Below are positions 39,551 to 48,772 of a stretch of DNA of 64,000 bases, one piece after another. The notes under the pieces were generated by a model. The model was not told where the DNA came from and ran no database searches. It saw nothing but the letters and a program-made list of their open reading frames with translations. The position numbers and the translations under genes were made by a program. Source of the stretch: Bryobacterales bacterium (GTDB taxonomy: Bacteria; Acidobacteriota; Terriglobia; Bryobacterales; Bryobacteraceae); assembly GCA_026954325.1 (NCBI GenBank), contig JAIXKK010000153.1, positions 1 through 64,000 on the forward strand. Reading direction: 5' to 3'. How positions within the stretch are numbered: position 1 is the first letter of the stretch; each line of letters begins with the position of its first letter.

Positions 39551-41149
39551 ATGCATCAGTGGACGGCCTACTTTCTCCTGCTCACCGCACCGGCAGCCGC
39601 CCAGGTCAGCTATCAGGACATCCAAAAAGGACCGGCCCAGGACTGGCTCACCTACGCCGGATCTTACGGCGCGTGGCGCTATAGTCCTCTCAAACAGATC
39701 ACCGTCAACAACGCCCGCAATCTTACGGCACAGTGGGTCTATCACGTCCCCAACGCCCGCGGATTGCGCGCCTCGCCCATCGTTTACAAGGGCGTGATGT
39801 ATGTCACCAACACCAACTCCATCTACGCCCTCGATGCCCGCACGGGCCGCCTCATCTGGCAATGGCTCGACACGCGCGCCAACAAACAAGGGGTCAATCG
39901 CGGCGCGGCCATCCTCGGTGATCGTGTCTTCTTCACCAGCACCGATAACTACCTCAACGCCCTCGACCGCCAGACCGGCGTTCTCCTCTTCAGCAGGAAA
40001 TTCGCCGATGCCGATTCCGGAATCACCTCCACCTCCGCGCCCCTCATCGCCGGCAACAAAGTAATCGTCGGCAGCGCCGGGGGCGATAGCGGCATGCGCG
40101 GTTTCCTCGCCGCCCTCTCCCCCGAAACCGGCGACGAAATCTGGCGTACCTACACCGTGCCCGCAAAGGGTGAGCCCGGCTCGGAAAGCTGGTCCGGACT
40201 CATCGAGTGGGGCGGCGGGGCCACCTGGCTTTCGGGCGCCTTCGACCCCTCCACCGACACCCTCTACTGGACCACCGGCAACCCATGGCCCGATTTCGCC
40301 GGCCAACCCCGCCAGGGCGATAATCTCTACACCTGCTCCCTGATTGCCGTCGATCTCGCCACGGGGAAAATGAAGTGGCACTTCCAGTTCACGCCGCATG
40401 ACACCCACGATTGGGACGCCCAAAGCTGGCCCGTCCTCATCGATACGGAATGGGAAGGCAAACCCCGCAAACTGGTCGTCCACGCTAACCGCAACGGCTT
40501 CTTCTACGTCCTCGACCGTGTCAGCGGCCAGTTCCTGCACGCCACCCAATTGATCGACAAGGTCACCTGGGCGAAAGGCATCGACGCCAACGGACGCCCC
40601 ATCGCCGTCCCCGGCCAGGACCCCACCCCGGAAGGCAACTGGGTCTGCCCCAGCGTCAAGGGAGCCACCAACTGGATGGGCCAAAGTTACAACCCCATCA
40701 CCGGCCTCCTCTACGTCCTCACCCTCGAACAGTGCGGCCTCTACACCAGTTCCTCAAAAACTCCCGAGCCCATGAAAAACTTCGCCGGCGGCGGAGCCAC
40801 TGAAGAGGGCGGCCAGGTCATCCTCCGCGCCATCGACCCCAAAACCGGAAAGCGCGCCTGGGAGTACCCCATGACCGGCCTCGGACGCATGTGGACCGGC
40901 ACGGTTTCCACCGCGGGCGGCGTCGTCTTCACCGGTGACGACGACGGGCACATGCTTGCCCTCAACGCCAAAACCGGAGCCCACCTCTGGCACTTCAACA
41001 TGGGCGAGTTGCTCACCGCCTCCCCCATCACCTACGAAGCCGGCGGAAAACAATACGTCGCCATCGCCTCCGCCTCCGCCATCTTTTCCTTCGGCCTCTT
41101 CGAACCGGCCGAACCCATGATCCCGCCGAAGGTGATCTTCACGAAATAA
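39551..41149 (+). CDS. Secreted PQQ-dependent dehydrogenase
   Basis: The 532-residue product has a signal peptide (WTAYFLLLTAPAAAQ) and an eight-bladed quinoprotein propeller with repeated tryptophan-docking motifs (YALDARTGRLIWQW, AALSPETGDEIWR, AVDLATGKMKWHF, RAIDPKTGKRAWEY, LALNAKTGAHLWHF). It resembles methanol/ethanol-type quinoprotein dehydrogenases and would oxidise an alcohol or sugar in the periplasm. No fused cytochrome is present; the cytochrome gene two bases upstream fills that role. Substrate is undetermined. No PQQ biosynthesis genes are in the window. Confidence 0.9.
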   Translation: MHQWTAYFLLLTAPAAAQVSYQDIQKGPAQDWLTYAGSYGAWRYSPLKQITVNNARNLTAQWVYHVPNARGLRASPIVYKGVMYVTNTNSIYALDARTGRLIWQWLDTRANKQGVNRGAAILGDRVFFTSTDNYLNALDRQTGVLLFSRKFADADSGITSTSAPLIAGNKVIVGSAGGDSGMRGFLAALSPETGDEIWRTYTVPAKGEPGSESWSGLIEWGGGATWLSGAFDPSTDTLYWTTGNPWPDFAGQPRQGDNLYTCSLIAVDLATGKMKWHFQFTPHDTHDWDAQSWPVLIDTEWEGKPRKLVVHANRNGFFYVLDRVSGQFLHATQLIDKVTWAKGIDANGRPIAVPGQDPTPEGNWVCPSVKGATNWMGQSYNPITGLLYVLTLEQCGLYTSSSKTPEPMKNFAGGGATEEGGQVILRAIDPKTGKRAWEYPMTGLGRMWTGTVSTAGGVVFTGDDDGHMLALNAKTGAHLWHFNMGELLTASPITYEAGGKQYVAIASASAIFSFGLFEPAEPMIPPKVIFTK

Positions 41150-41249
41150 CGCCGGGCCGGCCCCGCGCGGGTGATTCCGCCCTCTCTCGCTGGGCCGCCG
41201 GGCTTACAGACGCCTTCGACCCCTCCACCTCGCCAGGGACGCGCCAACA

Positions 41250-42134
41250 TCACCCTCGAATCTCGGCGAACGCGTCCGCGATCTCCCGCTTCGCCTCCGG
41301 CCCAACCACCGTCAGCGGCAGGCGCGGCGGGCCGCCATAGTACCCGTTCTGGTCCATCGCGTACTTCAACCCCGGCACCCCGTACTTCGCCGTCACCAGT
41401 CGCGCCGCCCGCGCAATGCGGTCCTGCCAGTCCCGCGCCGCTTCGTGCTCCCTCATCCGGTGCGCCTCCCAAATCGTGATGCAGGCGTACGGCGCCGCAT
41501 TGGCGAACGCCGGCACGGCCCCCACCGCCCCCACTTGAAACGACGGCCACAACGTCAGAGCCGATCCCACCAGCACCTGGAAACCCTTCTTCACCGTCCG
41601 GATCATCTCCATCACTTTCTCGATGTTCGCCGAGCTTTCCTTGATCGCGATGATGTTCGGATGCTCGCTCAGCAGCGCCACCGCCTCCGGTGAAATGTCC
41701 ACCCCGGTGGTCTGCGGCCAGTTGTAGATCATGATCGGGATCTTCGCCTGGTCCGCCACCGTGCGGAAGTACACCAATTGCGCCTCATCCCGGTTGAGCA
41801 GCGTTTTGTAGTAATGCGGCGTCCGCACCATCGCCGCCTTGTATCCCATCTCCGCGGCCCTGTTCGTCAGCCATACCGTCTCCCGCACGCTCTCCACACC
41901 GGTCCCCGCAATCAGCAGTTTCCCGGCGGCCGCCGCCTCGGCCGCCCACCCCCACACCTCGAACTTCTCCTCTGCCGTCAGCATCACGCTCTCCCCCGCC
42001 GAGCCGCACACCACATAGCCGGATAGCGCCGTCTTGTTCCACTTCTCCACGTTGTGAAATACCTTCGCCCGGTACAGCGAGCCGTCGTACTGGAAGGGAG
42101 TTGTAATCGGAGGAAAAATACCTTGAAGTTTCAT
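41250..42134 (-). CDS. Dihydrodipicolinate synthase (DapA/NAL) family protein
   Basis: The product is 294 residues from MKLQGIFPPITTPFQYDGSL. It has the family loop CGSAGESVMLTAEEK, tyrosine in MIYNWPQTTGVD and the Schiff-base lysine in IIAIKESSANIEK. It is closer to standard class I aldolases of this family than the other member at 25891. Without lysine-pathway neighbours it may act on other keto acids. An upstream TTG (42155) could extend it by seven codons. It is the next gene after the atp terminator on the same strand, so it needs its own promoter, and it is convergent with the PQQ dehydrogenase. Confidence 0.88.
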   Translation of the reverse strand: MKLQGIFPPITTPFQYDGSLYRAKVFHNVEKWNKTALSGYVVCGSAGESVMLTAEEKFEVWGWAAEAAAAGKLLIAGTGVESVRETVWLTNRAAEMGYKAAMVRTPHYYKTLLNRDEAQLVYFRTVADQAKIPIMIYNWPQTTGVDISPEAVALLSEHPNIIAIKESSANIEKVMEMIRTVKKGFQVLVGSALTLWPSFQVGAVGAVPAFANAAPYACITIWEAHRMREHEAARDWQDRIARAARLVTAKYGVPGLKYAMDQNGYYGGPPRLPLTVVGPEAKREIADAFAEIRG

Positions 42135-42152
42135 GACTCGTTCATCGTCCCG

Positions 42153-42191
42153 CAAAAATTAAGGGGGCCAAGCCCGTCAGGCCCGCCCCCT
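42153..42191 (-). terminator. Rho-independent terminator of the F0 operon
   Basis: Read on the minus strand, AGGGGGC pairs with GCCCCCT around a 16-base loop and is followed by TAATTTTT. It lies 25 bases past the atpE stop and separates the ATP synthase genes from the DapA-family gene. Confidence 0.8.
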
Positions 42192-42215
42192 CATGCTCTG
42201 AATATCGCGAAAAAC

Positions 42216-42503
42216 CTACACAACCTTGGCGAAGATGATAACCAGCACATAGAGCGCCAGCGACTCGATCAGCACCAGACCCAGAATCAGCGCGCCGCGA
42301 ATCGCGGCCGCTGCCGCCGGGTTGCGCGCCATGCCTTCGGCTGCGCCCGCCACGGCCTTACCCTGGCCCAGGGCGCACAAGCCCGAGGCGATCGCCATCG
42401 AGAAGCCAGACGTAATGGCCACCCAATTGGCGCCATCCGCGGCGTAAATCGGCGAGGCGATCAACAACAGCGCCAGCGCCAGAAACATCGTTTTCACACT
42501 CAT
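42216..42503 (-). CDS. atpE: ATP synthase F0 subunit c
   Basis: The 95-residue product begins with a cleavable-looking leader (MFLALALLLIASPIYAAD), then the two-helix hairpin of subunit c, with the polar loop GAAEGMARNP between helices and the ion-binding glutamate in GLVLIESLALY. The first helix ends in ALGQGKA. The Gln-Glu-Ser set is also found in Na+-binding rings, but the threonine after the serine is replaced by leucine, so ion choice cannot be called. The c-ring rotates with ion flow in the inner membrane. Confidence 0.95.
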   Translation of the reverse strand: MSVKTMFLALALLLIASPIYAADGANWVAITSGFSMAIASGLCALGQGKAVAGAAEGMARNPAAAAAIRGALILGLVLIESLALYVLVIIFAKVV

Positions 42504-42602
42504 TCGTTTCTCCTTGCTATGAATTGCCGCTCAGGAGGTGGTTCTATCCCTCGCCTGGGGGCGGGGTAGCTCACACTGGCGGCCATTATGCCCTACAAAA
42601 AA

Positions 42603-43340
42603 TCAATGCCCTTCGTGCGCCACCGCGCCGCCGACGTACAACATCGTCAGCAGCATGAAGACATACGCCTGAAGCAGCGCCACAAACACGTGCAGACCCA
42701 TGAACGCGACCGGCGCGATGAAATACGTCAGCGTCAGAAACAGCAGCGTCACCTGCTCGCCCGCGTACATGTTGGCGTAAAGACGAATGCTGAGCGACAG
42801 CGGCCGCGCCAGGTTCGAAATGATTTCGATGGGAAACATCAGGGGCGCCATCGCCGGAATCGGCCCCGCAAAATGCGCCAGATACCTGGCCCCGCCCTGC
42901 GCCTTGACGCCCATGATGTTGTAATACAGGAACGAGGCAAGCGCCAGTCCCACCGGCACGTAAGGAAACATCGTCGGCGACTCCAGGCCCGGAATGAGGC
43001 CGATCAGGTTCGAGACCAGCACAAAAATGAAAATCGCGCCGCAGAAGGGAATGTACTTGTCGCCATGGTGCGGGATATTCGTGTGCGCCTCGCCCCTCAC
43101 GAAATTGTAAATCGCCTCGAAAATATGCTGCGTCGCGCCCGGATTCTCCATCGACAGCCGGGGCTTCAGCATCGCAAACATAACAACAATGATTGCCGCT
43201 ACCACGATCTGCATCGTGATCCAGTTGGTCCATGGACGCGCCGCGTTTTCCGCGTGCTGGCCCACGGCATTCAAAATCGCCGTCCCCACGCCGCCAAGGT
43301 AATCGTTGAACAGTCGGGTAATTAAGATCTCATGTTCCAT
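42603..43340 (-). CDS. atpB: ATP synthase F0 subunit a
   Basis: The 245-residue membrane protein has the subunit a signatures: NLIGLIPGLESPT, the essential arginine in PLSLSIRLYANMYAGEQV, and a C-terminal helix VALLQAYVFMLLTMLYVGGAV. It forms the ion half-channels next to the c-ring. It overlaps atpI by 11 bases and precedes atpE. No subunit b gene follows; the operon ends after atpE. Confidence 0.96.
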   Translation of the reverse strand: MEHEILITRLFNDYLGGVGTAILNAVGQHAENAARPWTNWITMQIVVAAIIVVMFAMLKPRLSMENPGATQHIFEAIYNFVRGEAHTNIPHHGDKYIPFCGAIFIFVLVSNLIGLIPGLESPTMFPYVPVGLALASFLYYNIMGVKAQGGARYLAHFAGPIPAMAPLMFPIEIISNLARPLSLSIRLYANMYAGEQVTLLFLTLTYFIAPVAFMGLHVFVALLQAYVFMLLTMLYVGGAVAHEGH

Positions 43341-43716
43341 GAATGAACTCGTAGAGGATTTCGAGCAAGGCTGCGGCGGCTGCGATCATCAGACCGCACA
43401 GCGCCGCCGTCAGGTGTAACCCGAATATACGCATCATAGCATAAACAAAGGCGAAAATGAGCAGATACCGCGCCCCCAGCAGAATGCTCCGGAACGCCCC
43501 CGGTTTGCTCTTCCCCCCTGGCCCGATCGCCATCACGAAGCGGTGGGTATAGTGAAAACTCACCAGCGAAATCAACGCCCCTGCCCCGAACCCGATCCCC
43601 CACGGCGGTCCCTTCCCCACGAAAAACACCACCGTCCCCAGCACCGCCAGCCACAGCATGATCCGCCGCATGCGCTCCACCGCCGCGTCCAGGTTGAACT
43701 CAGGATTTCCCGCCAC
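43330..43716 (-). CDS. atpI: ATP synthase subunit I-like assembly protein
   Basis: The 128-residue product has four hydrophobic segments (LWLAVLGTVVFFVG, GIGFGAGALISLVSFHY, ILLGARYLLIFAFVYAMM, ALCGLMIAAAAALLEILYEF) as in AtpI, which helps assemble the c-ring. It sits between the AtpZ-like gene and atpB and overlaps both, indicating coupled translation. Confidence 0.8.
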   Translation of the reverse strand: MAGNPEFNLDAAVERMRRIMLWLAVLGTVVFFVGKGPPWGIGFGAGALISLVSFHYTHRFVMAIGPGGKSKPGAFRSILLGARYLLIFAFVYAMMRIFGLHLTAALCGLMIAAAAALLEILYEFIHGT

Positions 43717-43930
43717 TGTCTTCCCGGTTCAATTCCACAATCAGATTGGCCACCCCCGCCCCGATCCCCAGGAGCAGAAAAATCAAGTACAACACATGCG
43801 TCCCCAGCCACTTGTCGAGATAGTACCCCAGGACGTAACCTACTACCGTCGCCGCGGGTAATTGAAGCGCCAGCGTCATATAGCGGCCATATTGCTGCAT
43901 CAGGCTCCTGTCCTGCCGCCCGCTCTTCAT
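43700..43930 (-). CDS. atpZ: AtpZ/AtpQ-like F0F1-associated membrane protein
   Basis: The 76-residue product (MKSGRQDRSLMQQYGRYM) has two hydrophobic helices (LALQLPAATVVGYVLGYYLD and LYLIFLLLGIGAGVANLIVE), matching the small proteins encoded ahead of atpI in many bacteria and linked to ATP synthase assembly or Mg2+/Ca2+ transport. AGGAAGG precedes the start. It overlaps hemD by four bases (ATGA) and atpI by 17. Confidence 0.82.
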   Translation of the reverse strand: MKSGRQDRSLMQQYGRYMTLALQLPAATVVGYVLGYYLDKWLGTHVLYLIFLLLGIGAGVANLIVELNREDSGGKS

Positions 43931-44757
43931 GTCCTTCCTCGCTTTCTTTCCATCAGCGCCCGCGCCCGTTCCGCGGTTTCCCCCACAAGGATCCCCATCT
44001 TCGGATGACTCGGAGCGAAATCCGTCCCAATCCCGCACTCCTCCAACACATCGCTGCACGACGGCCCGATGGACGCCACCACCACTCTTCGCCGCAGTTC
44101 GTCCGCCACCTCCGCCCCCACCCCTTCCTCGCCCGCAATTTGGAGCAGGTGAGGAGCCTGCATGGCCGTCGTGAACATCGCCACGTCAAACTCGCCCGCC
44201 GCCAAACCGCGCGCCGCCCGCCGCAAAGGCCCGGTATCTTCCGGCAGCCTGTATTGATACACACGCACCGGCGTCACCTCCGCCCCGCGCGCCTCCAACC
44301 CCGCCACCAGTTCCGGACAAGGCCGCCCGTACTCCTGCACCGCTACGCGCCTCCCCGTGCGCCCCTCCGTCGCCGCCAGCAATTCGCGCCACGTGTTCGG
44401 CTCCGGAGCCATTATGTCCGCCGTCAACCCCATCTCCCGCAGCGCCCCCGACGGCTTCGGCCCCCTCGCCACCACCGTCACCCGCCGCAGCGCCGCCGCA
44501 AACTCCCCTTCCGGATACCTTGTCGCGATCAACTTCGCCAGCGCCCGCGTCCCCACCCCCGTCAGCAGCACCACCATGTCGAACTCACCGGCGAACAACC
44601 GCTTTGCGAATCCGAACGCCGCCTCGTTCTCCTCCACCGGAGCCTCGCGCAACGACGGAGCCACGAACGGCACACCCCCCTGGTTGCGGATCAACGTCGC
44701 CATCTCCGCCCCGCGCCGCGTCTCCAGCGCCAACACGCGCAGTCCGTCGAATCCCAT
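43927..44757 (-). CDS. hemD: Uroporphyrinogen-III synthase-like protein
   Basis: The 276-residue protein has the two-lobed HemD layout: VLALETRRGAEMATLI at the start, DMVVLLTGVGTRAL in the first lobe, and DVAMFTTAMQAPHLL plus VVVASIGPSCSDVLEECG in the second. It would cyclise hydroxymethylbilane to uroporphyrinogen III. Sequence conservation in this family is low, so the call rests on fold-level motifs. It is the first gene of the minus-strand operon and overlaps atpZ by four bases. Confidence 0.8.
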   Translation of the reverse strand: MGFDGLRVLALETRRGAEMATLIRNQGGVPFVAPSLREAPVEENEAAFGFAKRLFAGEFDMVVLLTGVGTRALAKLIATRYPEGEFAAALRRVTVVARGPKPSGALREMGLTADIMAPEPNTWRELLAATEGRTGRRVAVQEYGRPCPELVAGLEARGAEVTPVRVYQYRLPEDTGPLRRAARGLAAGEFDVAMFTTAMQAPHLLQIAGEEGVGAEVADELRRRVVVASIGPSCSDVLEECGIGTDFAPSHPKMGILVGETAERARALMERKRGRT

Positions 44758-44804
44758 ACCTCTAGCCTACCGTGCACCGTACCACCCGGCGCGGCGGAAG
44801 ATCA

Positions 44805-45167
44805 TTACTGCCGTTCCCAACTCCCCGGCAACCCCGGTATGTAATACCACTGCGTGTGCCTGCTCGAATCCTCGGCGATCACCGTCAAACTCGCCCACGC
44901 CCCCGATATCTTATTCACCGTCGCCACCCAGGTGAACGCGTTGGGCGTCGTCCAGGTCGTGAATCTCCACTTCGAGCCCGGCACAAAACCGTCAGGAAGC
45001 ACCGTGGCTTCGCTCGGATTCGTCACAAAAACAGGCAGCGGAGAACTCGCTCCGATTTGCGCCGGGGCCTGCGCTTCAACGTGTTGCACCCACGCCGTCA
45101 CGGAACACGCGGCCATGACCAGCGCCATCGTCACACCAATACGGATAGAAGTAGAGGAAAGTCGCAT
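44805..45167 (-). CDS. Small secreted hypothetical protein
   Basis: The product is 120 residues from MRLSSTSIRIGVTMALVMAACS, a signal peptide (possibly a lipoprotein signal because of the cysteine). The mature part is beta-rich and tryptophan-rich (KWRFTTWTTPNAFTWVATVN, SRHTQWYYIPGLPGSW). No family is recognised. An upstream start at 45263 would place the signal internally and is less likely. It lies 47 bases upstream of hemD on the same strand. Confidence 0.55.
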   Translation of the reverse strand: MRLSSTSIRIGVTMALVMAACSVTAWVQHVEAQAPAQIGASSPLPVFVTNPSEATVLPDGFVPGSKWRFTTWTTPNAFTWVATVNKISGAWASLTVIAEDSSRHTQWYYIPGLPGSWERQ

Positions 45168-45263
45168 ACAGACCATTGACGCGCACTCCGGGAAAATGTG
45201 CAAAACTCCGTTCCTTTCCCCGGCGGCCGTCCGGTTGCAGTAAACTTCCCTACAGGAGACCAC

Positions 45264-46348
45264 ATGATCTATTCCCGACGCGAAGTGATGTCCACCTTAC
45301 TGGCCACGGCGGCCGCCCATGCCGCCGCATCGGATTCAAAACTGGGAATCCCCGGCCCCTTCCCCGGACGCGTAGTGGCCGTCAATAGCGAGAACTCGAT
45401 CGTCTCGGGCCAGTACCAGCCGGAAATCATCCGGAACATGATGCACAAAGGCATGCTCTCCCTCACCGGAGCCCCCGCCTGGCCCGATGCCTGGCGCATG
45501 TTCGTCCAGAAAGGCGATGTGGTCGCCATCAAGGTTTGCCCGTCGGCGGCGCCAAGCTTTCCTCCGACCCCTCCGTTTTGCATACCATCATCGACGGCAT
45601 CAAGCAGGCCGGCGTCCCCGATCGCGACATTGTCGTCTTCAACCGCTACCGCCAGGAAACCTTCGCCGCCGGCATCAATAAGTGGGTGCCCGAAGGCGTC
45701 CGCCTGGCCTGGGCCGCCGAAAGGTACGAGGAATCCCAACTCGGCATGGATGGCTATGACCCCGGCGTTTACATGGAAATGGCCCTGGTCAAGCCGGGCG
45801 ACAATCCCAATGACGTCCACTCGCGCCGCTCCTACGTCGCTCAGGTCATCTCCAAACAGGTGAACAAGGTCATCAATCTCCCCGTCGTCAAATCCCACCA
45901 GTCGGCCGGCGTCACTCTCTGCCTCAAGAACATGTCCCACGGCATGGTGAATAATGTCAATCGCAGCCACATCAACCGCGAACTGAACGCCTGCAATCTG
46001 TTCATCCCCGCCGTCGTCGACCTGCCCGTCATTCGCCAGAAGGTGGTTCTCCACGTCCTCGACGGCGTCAAAGCCGGTTACAACGGCGGGCCGGGAACCC
46101 CTCCCCAGTTCCGCTGGGAGCACAAGACCATGTACTTCGGCACGGACCCCGTGGCCCTCGACAAAATCGGCTGGCAGGTCGTCGACGCAAAGCGCAAGCA
46201 GGAGGGCCTCCCCCCCGTCGCCGAAACCGGCCCGGACGACCGCTTCAACCACTATTGGGGCCAACCCCAACACATCGAACTCGCCTCCAAACTCGGTCTC
46301 GGCGTTTTCGACGACGCCAAACTCGACGTTAAACGCCTCTCCGTCTAG
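45264..46348 (+). pseudogene. Frameshifted DUF362 protein
   Basis: The gene starts at 45264 (AGGAG site upstream) with a Tat-like signal (YSRREVMSTLLATAAAH). After GDVVAIKVCP near 45541 one G appears to be missing, and the sequence resumes in the next frame as VGGAKLSSDPSVLHTIIDGI. It continues with NKVINLPVVKSHQSAGVTLCLKN and FGTDPVALDKIGWQVVDAKR, diagnostic of DUF362 (PF04015), a family often linked to Fe-S proteins. The four-cysteine cluster found in some members is absent. Restoring one base gives a single frame of about 361 codons, so decay is recent or this is a sequence error. Confidence 0.88.
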
Positions 46349-46523
46349 GCGCGGCAACAAGCCCGTCAGATTTCTTCCCTCTGCGTCCTCGGCGGCTCTA
46401 CCGAGAAATACAGCTCCCGCTACCAGCAGCACCGCTCCGCACAGGCCACCCTACACGCTCGCCAGCCACAATGCTCGCTAAGGGTCAAAGCTCCGCGAGA
46501 ACGAACATGCGAAACTTGATCTG

Positions 46524-48770
46524 ATGAGTTCTATCGCCCTTTCATCCGACGTTCTCTTACATATCTCGAAGCTGATCAACGTTCCCCTCAGAGGCCTCGT
46601 GGCCACCATCGAACTGCTTGACGAAGGCGGCACCGTCCCCTTCATCGCCCGCTACCGCAAAGAGGCCACCGGCAACCTCGACGAAGTCCAGATCCGCGAG
46701 ACCCAGGAAAAACTCGAATACTTCCGCGAACTCGAAGACCGCCGCTCCACCATCCTCCAGTCCATCCAGGAACAAGGCAAGCTCGCCGCCGACCTCAAGA
46801 ACAAAATCGCGGCGGCCATGGAGAAAACCGAACTCGAGGATCTCTACCTCCCCTACAAGCCCAAGCGCCGCACCAAAGCCTCCATCGCCCGCGACCGCGG
46901 CCTCGAACCCCTCGCCGCCTTCCTTTGGGAGCAATCCGCCGCCGCGCCGCTCGCCGAATTCGCCGCCGCTTTCGTCAACCCCGAAAAGGAAGTCCCCTCC
47001 GTCGAAGAGGCCCTCGAAGGAGCCTGCCACATCATCGCCGAAATGGTCAGCGAGGACGCCGACTTCCGTAAAAAAGTCCGCTCCATGATGTCCGGACAGG
47101 GTGTCGTCTCCAGCCGCCGCATCGAAGGCGTGGAAGACCCCGAATCCAAGTTCGCGCAATACTACGAATTCCGCGAGCCCGCCTCCAAAATCCCCTCCCA
47201 CCGCATGCTCGCCATCCGCCGCGGAGCGAAAGAAGGCATCCTCCACTTCGAAATCGAGATCGAGCCCCAAGGCCCCCTCGCCTGGCTCCAATCCCAGGTC
47301 ATCAAAGGCCCCTCGGACTGCGCCCCCTACCTCGAATCCGCCGTCGCCGATTCCTATGACCGCCTTCTTAATCCCTCCATCCAGACCGAAGTCCGCCTCG
47401 AACTGAAAGACCGCTCCGACGAAGAGGCCATCAAGGTCTTCCGCGAGAACCTCGAAAACGTCCTCCTCTCTCCGCCCGCCGGCATGCTCTCCGTCATCGG
47501 CATCGACCCTGGCATCCGCACCGGCTGCAAACTCGCCGTCGTCGATTCCACCGGCAAGTTCCTCGAGCACTCCGTCATCTATCCCCATGAGCCCAAGAAC
47601 GACCTCGCCGGCGCCGTCCGCACCCTTGCCTCGATGATCGCCAGGCACAACGTCCAGGCCATCGCCATCGGCAACGGTACCGCCTCCCGTGAAACCTCCG
47701 CCTTCGTGCAGGACTTCCTCCGCCAGGCCGGCCTCGCTAAAATCTTCAGCGTCGTCGTCAGCGAATCCGGAGCCAGCGTCTACTCCGCCTCCGACGTCGC
47801 CCGCCAGGAGTTCCCTGATCTCGACCTCACCGTCCGCGGGGCCATCTCCATCGCCCGCCGCCTTCAGGACCCACTCGCCGAACTGGTCAAGGTCGATCCC
47901 AAGTCCATCGGCGTCGGCCAATACCAGCACGACGTCGATCAGCGCCGCCTCAAGCAAAGCCTCGAGGCCACCGTCGAAAGCTGCGTCAATCGGGTCGGCG
48001 TCGATCTCAACACCGCCTCCGTCCCCCTGCTCCGCCACGTCTCCGGGCTCACCGAGCGGACTGCCCAGCACATCGTCGAATTCCGCAACCAGAACGGCCG
48101 CTTCCTCAACCGCCGGCAATTGATGGCCGTCCAGGGGCTCGGACCCAAGACCTTCCAACTCGCCGCCGGATTCCTGCGCATCCGCGGTGGCGACAACCCG
48201 CTCGACATCACCGCCGTCCACCCCGAATCTTACCCCATCGTCGAGCGCATCGCCGAATCGCTCAAGGTCTCCCTCCACGACCTCATCGCCAAGCCCTCCC
48301 TTATCGAAAACGTCGATATCCAGGCCTTCCGCACCGAGGAAGCAGGCAGCTACACTCTCTCCGACATCAAAGAGGAACTCCGCAAACCCGGCCGCGACCC
48401 GCGCGATACCTTCATCCGCCCCGCCTGGCGGGACGACGTCAAGGAGATCGGCGACCTCAAACCCGGCATGCAACTCGAGGGCGTCGTCACCAACGTCACC
48501 CGCTTCGGCGCCTTCGTCGATGTCGGCGTCCATCAGGACGGCCTCGTGCACGTCAGCGAGATGAGCCACCGCTTCATAAAGGACCCTTCCGAAGCCGTCA
48601 AGGCCGGGCAGATCGTCAAGGTTCAGGTGATCTCCGCGGATCCCAAGGCCAAGCGCATCGCCCTCTCGATGAAGGCCTGCGAACCGCGGCCGAAGCAGCA
48701 GCCGCCCAAGCCGGCCTCGACGCTCGAAGACAAACTGGCCGCGCTCAACGCCAAATTCCGCGTCCGTTGA
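46524..48770 (+). CDS. tex: Tex family transcription accessory / RNA-binding protein
   Basis: The 748-residue protein matches Tex over its whole length: N-terminal helical domain with GTVPFIARYRKEATGNLDE, the YqgF-like RNase H fold (VIGIDPGIRTGCKLAVVD, VSESGASVYSASDVARQEFPD), tandem helix-hairpin-helix (GVDLNTASVPLLRHVSGL, RRQLMAVQGLGPKTFQLAAGFLRIRGG) and a C-terminal S1 domain (LEGVVTNVTRFGAFVDVGVHQDGLVH). Tex binds nucleic acid and RNA polymerase. It is monocistronic; codons are strongly C-ending. Confidence 0.96.
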   Translation: MSSIALSSDVLLHISKLINVPLRGLVATIELLDEGGTVPFIARYRKEATGNLDEVQIRETQEKLEYFRELEDRRSTILQSIQEQGKLAADLKNKIAAAMEKTELEDLYLPYKPKRRTKASIARDRGLEPLAAFLWEQSAAAPLAEFAAAFVNPEKEVPSVEEALEGACHIIAEMVSEDADFRKKVRSMMSGQGVVSSRRIEGVEDPESKFAQYYEFREPASKIPSHRMLAIRRGAKEGILHFEIEIEPQGPLAWLQSQVIKGPSDCAPYLESAVADSYDRLLNPSIQTEVRLELKDRSDEEAIKVFRENLENVLLSPPAGMLSVIGIDPGIRTGCKLAVVDSTGKFLEHSVIYPHEPKNDLAGAVRTLASMIARHNVQAIAIGNGTASRETSAFVQDFLRQAGLAKIFSVVVSESGASVYSASDVARQEFPDLDLTVRGAISIARRLQDPLAELVKVDPKSIGVGQYQHDVDQRRLKQSLEATVESCVNRVGVDLNTASVPLLRHVSGLTERTAQHIVEFRNQNGRFLNRRQLMAVQGLGPKTFQLAAGFLRIRGGDNPLDITAVHPESYPIVERIAESLKVSLHDLIAKPSLIENVDIQAFRTEEAGSYTLSDIKEELRKPGRDPRDTFIRPAWRDDVKEIGDLKPGMQLEGVVTNVTRFGAFVDVGVHQDGLVHVSEMSHRFIKDPSEAVKAGQIVKVQVISADPKAKRIALSMKACEPRPKQQPPKPASTLEDKLAALNAKFRVR

Positions 48771-48772
48771 TG

